33,656 nucleotides of DNA from Roseateles sp. GTDB lineage: Bacteria; Pseudomonadota; Gammaproteobacteria; Burkholderiales; Burkholderiaceae_C. Where the stretch lies: positions 1 to 33,656 of the forward strand of contig JAEUPJ010000074.1 in NCBI GenBank assembly GCA_016790285.1, given 5' to 3'. Both the position numbers and the translations under genes were made by a program. The notes beneath the pieces are model-generated. The model was not told the origin of the DNA and made no database searches. It saw only the letters and a list, made by a program, of their open reading frames with translations. How positions within the stretch are numbered: the first letter of the stretch is position 1; each line of letters starts with the position of its first letter. Of the stretch, positions 29,110 to 33,656 are shown piece by piece.

Positions 29110-29425
29110 CGGCCGCGACGAACCCGCCGCCCTCTCGGGGCGACAGTTCCAAATCACCTTGGCAATGCACCAGAGGCCGCTGAACGATCGCAAGCCCCAA
29201 TCTCGTGCCGCCAGTTTCACGACTACGAGATCCTTCAATTCGGTAGAACGGCTTCGTGATTTTATCGGCATCTCTTGCCGGTATCCCAGAACCTCGGTCC
29301 ATGACGCACATCACTAGCTTGCCGTCTTGCCGCTCCATCTAAACATCTGCCGCGCGGGCGAACTTTGGAGAGTTGTCGATGAGATTCACCACAATTCGGT
29401 GGAGCGCCTTCCGCCTGGTTCTCAC
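29093..29425 (-). pseudogene. Histidine kinase C-terminal remnant
   Basis: Only the ATP-binding domain end of a two-component kinase remains. N-box ALHRIVVNLIDNSPKFA, then an in-frame TAG (29339-29341), then DRGSGIPARDADKITKPFYR, TGGTRLGLAIVQ and GGGFVAAVRIPL to the stop. The G2 box has Arg for Gly (GTRLGLAI instead of GTGLGLAI). The dimerisation and sensor parts are missing. It is decayed and non-functional. Confidence 0.75.
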
Positions 29426-29454
29426 GGTGGTGAGCGGGCCACCTTTCCGGCTCC

Positions 29455-29870
29455 TTTGACATCGCAGCAGCCGCCTGCATGCGGCTGCTGCGGCCGAATT
29501 CGGCTGGCGTTGACCATTCCAACGCCGAGTATCGGCGGTTCTCGTTGAAGTTCTGTCGTCAAGCCTCGATCTTGGCGCGCGCATCGTCCAGTGACAAGAA
29601 CCAATGCTCGTTCAGGCATTCCTGGCGCGGTCGCCCGTTGAAGCTCTCGACCGCGACGTTGTCTCCGTCGGTCTGCCTGGCCTGCTGAAGTTCAGTTCGA
29701 CGCCCCGCGCGTACGCCCATTTGTCCATGGCTTTGGAGATGAACTCACTGCCGTTGTCGGTCCTGATGGTCTGCGGCGGCCCACGGTGCAAGACGATGCT
29801 GCCGAGGACGCGCATGACGTCTCCGCCCTTCAAGCTCTGGCCCGCATCGATCGCCCAACATCAGCCCGTA
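29455..29870 (-). pseudogene. IS3-family transposase remnant (integrase core, C-terminal part)
   Basis: The pieces IRTDNGSEFISKAMDKWAY, GVELNFSRPGRPT, VAVESFNGRPRQECLNEHW and ALEWSTPAEFGRSSR are the rve core and C-terminus of an IS3-family OrfB. A frameshift near 29,660 and an in-frame TGA (29559-29561, originally Trp) break it, and the N-terminal half and inverted repeats are absent. It lies directly upstream of the kinase remnant on the same strand. Confidence 0.8.
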
Positions 29871-30083
29871 GCATCCGCTCTTGCCGTTGGGGCAGTGGGT
29901 CGGAGCCTGATCACGCTGGCGCGCGGAGACCGGTATGCGCTGATGACCGGTCACACGGCGCTCAGCGCCGACCGACTGAGATCGCTGCAAAGCGGTCAAC
30001 CACACCATCACTAGGGCCGCTATTTGTGGCCCTGTAGTGGAGCGTCTGCAGTTTCGACTCTCACTGAGAGAGCTCCGCAGCGT
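29871..30083. other. Unassigned sequence between IS3 remnant and IS5 element
   Basis: About 210 nt with no convincing gene. The part next to the IS3 remnant may be its decayed upstream half, but I could not align it by eye. Ends at the CTAG target duplication of the IS5 element. Confidence 0.4.
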
Positions 30084-30087
30084 CTAG

Positions 30088-30103
30088 GGCTACGCTGAAT
30101 AAG
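30088..30103 (+). repeat. IS5-family left inverted repeat
   Basis: Perfect 16-bp match, in inverse orientation, to 31251-31266; preceded by target duplication CTAG at 30084-30087. Confidence 0.92.
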
Positions 30104-30161
30104 GTCGGCGTACCGGGTTGATCTGGTGGCAATGCAGGTGCCGCGTCGGGATGATGCTCGC

Positions 30162-31130
30162 ATGAAGCAAGCAACCCTGGCAGCGGCAGCCGATCAAGGC
30201 GCGGAGTTCGAGCGATTCCGTAGGCCGACGCGGCGCGACGTGTTCCTGCAGACGATGGACACCATCGTGCCGTGGGCCGAGTTGTGCGCGGTCGTCGAGC
30301 CGCACTACCCCAAGGCGGGCAAGGGGCGCCCGCCTATCGGACTGCAGCGCATGCTGCGCATGTACTTCGTGCAGCACTGGTTCAATCTCGCTGACGAGGC
30401 CTGCGAGGAAGCGCTGCTGGACAGCACGGCGCTGCGCCGCTTCGTGGGCATCGACCTGGGCCGCGAGCGCGTGCCCGACGGCACCACCTTGCTGAAGTTC
30501 CGCCGCTTGCTGGAGGACGACAAGCGCAAGCTGGGTGCGGCGCTGTTCGCCAAGGTTGGCGAAGTGCTGCAGGACAAGGGCCTGAAGATCGGCACCGGCA
30601 CCATCGTGGACGCCACCATCATCTCGGCGCCGAGCTCGACCAAGAACGACAAGGGCGAGCGCGACCCCGAGATGCACCAGACCCGCAAAGGCCAGCAGTG
30701 GCACTTCGGGATGAAGCTGCACATTGGCGTGGACAGCAAGACCGGGCTGGCGCACAGCGCGGTGGTGACGGCGGCCAATGTGCACGACAAGCACGCGATC
30801 CCGCAGCTACTGCACGGGGCCGAGCGGGAGGTGTACGGCGATAGCGCCTATGCCTCGCAGCAGGAACTGATTGCCAGCAAGGCTCCGCAGGCGCAGGACC
30901 GGACGAACCGGCGAGTGGGCCCAGCAGGCATCACGGCTGACATCGAGCGCATCGCCAACCGCATCAAGTCCAAGGTGCGCTCGCGGGTGGAGCACGTGTT
31001 CGCGGTGGTCAAGCGGCAGTGGGGCTTCAGCAAGGTGCGCTACAGGGGCTTGGCCAAGAACGCGACACGCGCGTTTGTGGCGCTGGGCCTGGCCAACATC
31101 TACATGGCGCGCAGCCACTTGATGGGATGA
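30162..31130 (+). CDS. IS5-family transposase (DDE)
   Basis: Catalyses cut or copy steps of the surrounding IS5-family element. From the ATG at 30162 (MKQATLAAAADQG) it is 322 aa. An N-terminal DUF772-type domain (GRPPIGLQRMLRMYFVQHWFNLADEA, LLDSTALRRFVGIDLG) is followed by the DDE catalytic fold: Asp in IVDATIISAPSSTKN, Asp in VYGDSAYAS, Glu in RSRVEHVFAVVKRQWGF. In-frame earlier starts at 30126 (GTG) and 30132 (ATG) exist. The reading frame is intact, so the element may be active. Confidence 0.92.
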   Translation: MKQATLAAAADQGAEFERFRRPTRRDVFLQTMDTIVPWAELCAVVEPHYPKAGKGRPPIGLQRMLRMYFVQHWFNLADEACEEALLDSTALRRFVGIDLGRERVPDGTTLLKFRRLLEDDKRKLGAALFAKVGEVLQDKGLKIGTGTIVDATIISAPSSTKNDKGERDPEMHQTRKGQQWHFGMKLHIGVDSKTGLAHSAVVTAANVHDKHAIPQLLHGAEREVYGDSAYASQQELIASKAPQAQDRTNRRVGPAGITADIERIANRIKSKVRSRVEHVFAVVKRQWGFSKVRYRGLAKNATRAFVALGLANIYMARSHLMG

Positions 31131-31250
31131 GTGCGTCTGCAGCGCACGGGGGCCGAGCCCGTAGCCCGAGCGGGGCATACGGATGGGCAGATTCGCAGTC
31201 CGACGTCTTCGCGATGATCAGCTCGCCGCGGGAGGCTTGGAAATCGATGG

Positions 31251-31266
31251 CTTATTCAGCGTAGCC
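31251..31266 (-). repeat. IS5-family right inverted repeat
   Basis: Inverse copy of the left terminus; followed by target duplication CTAG at 31267-31270. Confidence 0.92.
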
Positions 31267-31283
31267 CTAGTTCAACAACGGTG

Positions 31284-32339
31284 CTACGCAAGCGGCGTCA
31301 CCTTGATGGTCTTGCGTCGGTCATAGACGGTTCGCATGGTCTGCGGGTTCTTGTGCGTGTTTGGGTCACGCTTCTGTTCCAACATCTCGGACACATACAG
31401 CGCACGCAAATCGTGTGCGCGGAACCACCTCGTTGACTTCGTTCCCTCCGGTGCGTACGCGCGCATCAGTTTCTGCCAGAGCGCCTTGAAACCGTGGTCG
31501 GTGTATGGCTGACCTTCGCGGTTGGCAAACAGGAACCCGGAGATCAGCGGCGGCCGGTTCTTGGCGCGTCGGTGCTTGATCGACATGGCCTCCGTGATGA
31601 CCTGACGAAGTGTTGGGCTCCACTCGACGAGGTAGAAGCGCTCAGCCTCGCCGGCCTTCGTCTTGTTGTCCTTCACGTTAATGCCGTGCTCGGTCATTGC
31701 CGCCTTTGGCAGCCGCAGAATCTCCCCGCGCCGACGCCCAGTCAGTGCTACGCAGCATCCGATCAAGGCGACAAGGTAGCTGGAGCCGCCCTTGCTCCTC
31801 GCAAATGCCAGGAAGTCGTTGAACTCGCTGATCGCGACCTTGCGCTGGCGGGGGCGCTCCGGGTTGCGCTTGTATCCGCGGCACGGATTCGACTCCACGG
31901 CTCCGCTCGTCATGCCGTAGTTGAATGCCGACGACAGCGCGCTCATCTCTTTGTTGGCCCGCACACCGTTTCCTTGTTTGCGGCGCATCTTGAGGTACTG
32001 CGCGGCGTCGGTCGGCTTGAACGCGCGCGGGTGCATCTCACCGAAGACCTTGCATACGGTCTTCAGGCAAAGCTCGTAGTCGACCAAGGTGTTCTCCCCG
32101 AGCGCCGTTTCGTCACCATCCGCACGCATCTGCCTTTGCTCGGCAAGGTATCCATCGCACAAGGCCCGGATGGTGGTCTCGCCGCTTGGCAGTTCTAGCA
32201 GCGCAGCGAGTCTGATGATCGCTTGTTGTTCGTCGTGACCGAGCGAGACCCGCTTTCCTCCGAGGCGCGTGTAATAGGTTGAGCGCCGCTTCCCAATGGT
32301 GGCGTACAAGTTGGGCGCAATCTTCACTTCCTCAGTCAT
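31284..32339 (-). CDS. Tyrosine recombinase / phage-type integrase
   Basis: Site-specific recombinase of 351 aa that would integrate or excise the island. The N-terminal arm-binding region and SAM-like core-binding domain (about residues 55-150) are followed by the catalytic domain. Catalytic residues visible: Arg203 in TGRRRGEI, His309 and Arg312 in HDLRAL, and nucleophile Tyr339 in TMRTVYDRR. The ATG at 32339 lies 4 nt after the DUF4224 stop, so the two are one operon. It sits about 6.6 kb from tRNA-Val, further than usual for a tRNA-targeting integrase. Confidence 0.88.
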   Translation of the reverse strand: MTEEVKIAPNLYATIGKRRSTYYTRLGGKRVSLGHDEQQAIIRLAALLELPSGETTIRALCDGYLAEQRQMRADGDETALGENTLVDYELCLKTVCKVFGEMHPRAFKPTDAAQYLKMRRKQGNGVRANKEMSALSSAFNYGMTSGAVESNPCRGYKRNPERPRQRKVAISEFNDFLAFARSKGGSSYLVALIGCCVALTGRRRGEILRLPKAAMTEHGINVKDNKTKAGEAERFYLVEWSPTLRQVITEAMSIKHRRAKNRPPLISGFLFANREGQPYTDHGFKALWQKLMRAYAPEGTKSTRWFRAHDLRALYVSEMLEQKRDPNTHKNPQTMRTVYDRRKTIKVTPLA

Positions 32340-32343
32340 GGCG

Positions 32344-32688
32344 TCATGCTCCCAATAGCGCGGCCCAGTTCGGCGAGCCTCCGTCGATCCGATCGCCGGT
32401 CGTGCCAAGCTTGCAACCCATCTTCGTTTCGTAGTGCGCCCGATCGACGCGCGGCTTTCCGAGCCGGTCTAGGCGGAACTTGAATCCGTTCTCCTTGAGC
32501 CAGCGGGCCTGCTCCGCGCCGCGCTTGTAGCCAGTGAGCTCACGCAACTGCTCGGCGGTTAGGGTCAAACGCGTTGGCGTCGCCATCGCGGACTCAAAAT
32601 CTTCCGTTCGGGCGCGTGCCCCATCAGGGCGCTGAGCGAGACGGGAAAGGGGCTCCTCCGATTTGCGGGAGGACAGCAGTTCGGTCAT
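32344..32688 (-). CDS. DUF4224 protein, possible recombination directionality factor
   Basis: A 114-aa protein. The C-terminal half (LTAEQLRELTGYKRGAEQ, then WLKENGFKFRLDRLGKPRV) is the DUF4224 domain, a small winged-helix-like fold commonly encoded just upstream of phage integrases. GGAGG 6 nt before the ATG at 32688 fixes the start; an internal ATG at 32586 would leave only the domain. An excisionase-like or regulatory role is inferred from position and size. Confidence 0.8.
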   Translation of the reverse strand: MTELLSSRKSEEPLSRLAQRPDGARARTEDFESAMATPTRLTLTAEQLRELTGYKRGAEQARWLKENGFKFRLDRLGKPRVDRAHYETKMGCKLGTTGDRIDGGSPNWAALLGA

Positions 32689-32809
32689 GGCGACCTCCGA
32701 TGTCTGGTGCACGGGTGCCGAGAAATAGCTCTCGGCAGGCCGCAGCAGCGCTGGCGGCGCTAAGCAGCCTCGGCAGGGGTGAAACGAACAGGTGGCGACA
32801 CTGCTATCG

Positions 32810-32836
32810 CGACACACGGGACGGTTGTGTGTGTCG
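32810..32836. repeat. Inverted repeat upstream of DUF4224-integrase operon
   Basis: CGACACAC (32810-32817) and GTGTGTCG (32829-32836) are perfect 8-bp inverted arms around an 11-nt centre, about 120 nt before the DUF4224 start. It could be an operator for the recombination genes or an excisionase site. Confidence 0.5.
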
Positions 32837-33268
32837 GGATGAGCTCAGCAGTGCGCTGGTGAAGGATTCACGCTTGGGACTCTAGGGCCCCAAGGCCAAC
32901 CGGTGCGAAGCATCCGGCGCCTCATACGAGGTCAATGCTTGTGCGGGTCACGACCACTAACGGCTGCCTATCGGGGGCAGCGCCAGAACGCCACTATCCA
33001 AGCTGGATGCTTGCGCAGTGCGTCGACAGGATTAGGCGCCATACGCTGGGTATCGTCAAGCGGCTTGCGTGTTCTGCGGCGGGCCCATGTCGGTTTGCGC
33101 TGAGCCCCAGAAATCGATGTCCATGTTGAATCAATGACTTGTCCTTCGCCGTGCAAGCGACCTTTGAACCGCTGTCTCATTCAACTTTGAACTATCGGTT
33201 ATTCGTATCGCTCAGTGTTGAACTTTTGGATGCCGCGGGCGCCGCGTCGACCTTCTCACCGGGGCGAT
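32837..33268. other. Region without recognisable genes
   Basis: About 430 nt. Short open frames exist on both strands but lack ribosome sites and family features. Around 33180-33222 the arms TTCAAC and GTTGAA flank a small palindrome. Possibly decayed sequence downstream of the fragment at 33269-33457. Confidence 0.4.
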
Positions 33269-33457
33269 TCAGACATGCGCATCGCGCAAGTACCGGATTG
33301 GACACCTCCAGTCCGTACCGCCGACACTGGGCACGTCTTGAACAGGCGCCCCTATCTCCACGGTCAAGCGAGCAGAACCCACCGGCCCCACCAACTCAAA
33401 CTCTCGCGAGGCAATCACATGAGTGAACTCGTTCGGAATGGGCGGAAGTGCCTCCAT
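33269..33457 (-). pseudogene. Gene fragment, possibly DUF6968-like
   Basis: A start with TTGGAG 6 nt upstream opens MEALPPIPNEFTHVIASREF, continuing through ELVGPVGSARLTVEIGAP and GGTDWRCPIRY before a stop at residue 62. The composition and the TDWRCP motif look like a real domain, and I recall similar small proteins of the DUF6968 type. The C-terminal half is missing, perhaps by frameshift (a GARGIQKF-like continuation appears in another frame). Assignment is tentative. Confidence 0.35.
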
Positions 33458-33474
33458 TGACGCTCCAAGCAACG

Positions 33475-33612
33475 GGGTAGAGAGAACCTAACGATTGAGC
33501 GGACGTCCCGCTCCGGTGATGGGATGGACTCCCCCGTTTGTTTACCGCGCAAGATCGCGGCACTGGTTTCCATGGGCGTGGGGATCAGGTTTGCAAACAC
33601 GAGGAGTCCGAC
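33475..33612 (+). ncRNA. Candidate IS110 left-end / bridge RNA region
   Basis: The 138 nt before the IS110-type transposase start can form successive hairpins: GAGCGG/CCGCTC (33497-33502 with 33508-33513), GGGA/TCCC (33521-33524 with 33530-33533) and CCGCG/CGCGG (33545-33549 with 33556-33560). A GTTTGCAAAC palindrome lies at 33588-33597. IS110-group elements encode a bridge RNA in this non-coding left end. Boundaries and function are inferred; the left edge is a guess. Confidence 0.35.
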
Positions 33613-33656
33613 ATGCATGCTACGACCGTGGCCGTGGACCTGGCCAAGAGTGTTTT
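33613..33656 (+). CDS. IS110-family transposase, N-terminus (cut by window end)
   Basis: After GAGGAG with a 6-nt spacer, ATG begins MHATTVAVDLAKSVF and runs off the window. This is the characteristic start of IS110-family recombinases; the Asp in AVDLAK is the first residue of the RuvC-like DEDD site. Only 14 complete codons are visible. Confidence 0.75.
   Translation, partial: MHATTVAVDLAKSV

Larger units (their letters stand above)
30088..31266 (+). mobile_element. Intact IS5-family insertion sequence
   Basis: An 1,179-bp element with perfect 16-bp terminal inverted repeats GGCTACGCTGAATAAG (30088-30103 and 31251-31266), whose inner GAATAAG resembles the IS5 terminus. It is flanked by CTAG on both sides (30084-30087, 31267-31270), the YTAR duplication typical of IS5. 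One full-length transposase lies inside. It inserted 13 bp beyond the integrase stop codon and looks recent. Confidence 0.92.
24704..33656. mobile_element. Putative genomic island at tRNA-Val (right end outside window)
   Basis: From the tRNA 3' end to the window end the genes are accessory: a redox cluster, pseudogenes, three transposable-element types, and a tyrosine recombinase with a DUF4224 protein. The usual downstream housekeeping gene (thrS in relatives, from memory) is absent. I could not find a second copy of the tRNA 3' end within the window, so the far attachment site would have to lie beyond it, or the island entered another way. The boundary is inferred. Confidence 0.5.

Noticed and set aside
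33481-33513. Integron attC-like sequence (CCTAACGATTGAGC)
   Set aside because: The matching inverse core (GTTAGG-type) is not at a suitable distance and no integron integrase is present; the hairpin fits the IS110 leader better.
24693-33656. A second copy of the tRNA-Val 3' end as an attachment site
   Set aside because: I looked for GGTTCGAGTCC and CGCGCCTACCA downstream and saw none; the site may lie beyond the window.

Overview
The window reads as a high-GC betaproteobacterial chromosome of the order Burkholderiales (Rubrivivax/Leptothrix-like, inferred from protein style and codon use). It has a compositionally different left end and an accessory island at the right end. I had no database access, so names rest on motifs and on recall of families.

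Left block (1 to about 5,580): a BCP-like peroxiredoxin (cut by the window edge), ppnN, an AI-2E-family permease, a DUF486 membrane protein, two small exported helical proteins, and the 3' third of czcA. Third codon positions are clearly less GC-rich here than to the right. The change occurs inside czcA near 5,580, which means either recombination between two czc loci or a joined assembly.

Core block (about 5,580 to 24,703): a minus-strand czc-type heavy-metal efflux operon (czcI-like, czcC, czcB, czcA). It is followed by a chalcone-isomerase-like protein, a divergent RlmN-family radical SAM enzyme, a class II aldolase, ispD, a PlpD-type patatin/beta-barrel protein, a periplasmic solute-binding protein, ispF, an EnvZ/OmpR pair, a SIMPL-domain protein, a 3-hydroxybutyrate-dehydrogenase-like SDR, an alpha/beta hydrolase, relA, and tRNA-Val(GAC) with its promoter and terminator.

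Accessory block (24,704 to the end): material that appears to be inserted behind tRNA-Val. It carries a small redox cluster: a folE variant, a diheme c-type lipoprotein, a DUF4142 protein, a cupredoxin and an ECF sigma factor. Three promoter-like sites with the same -35 core (CGGGAAC), the same 19-nt gap and a TCTA/TCTT -10 precede folE, the cytochrome gene and the DUF4142-cupredoxin-sigma operon. This suggests a self-contained, autoregulated ECF regulon, and it is the most interesting signal in the window.

The cluster is followed by debris and mobile elements. These are a truncated ORF, a decayed histidine-kinase 3' end, an IS3-family remnant, an intact IS5-family element with 16-bp inverted repeats and a CTAG target duplication, a tyrosine recombinase with a DUF4224 partner, a gene fragment, and the 5' end of an IS110-family transposase. 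The structured leader upstream of that transposase could encode a bridge RNA.
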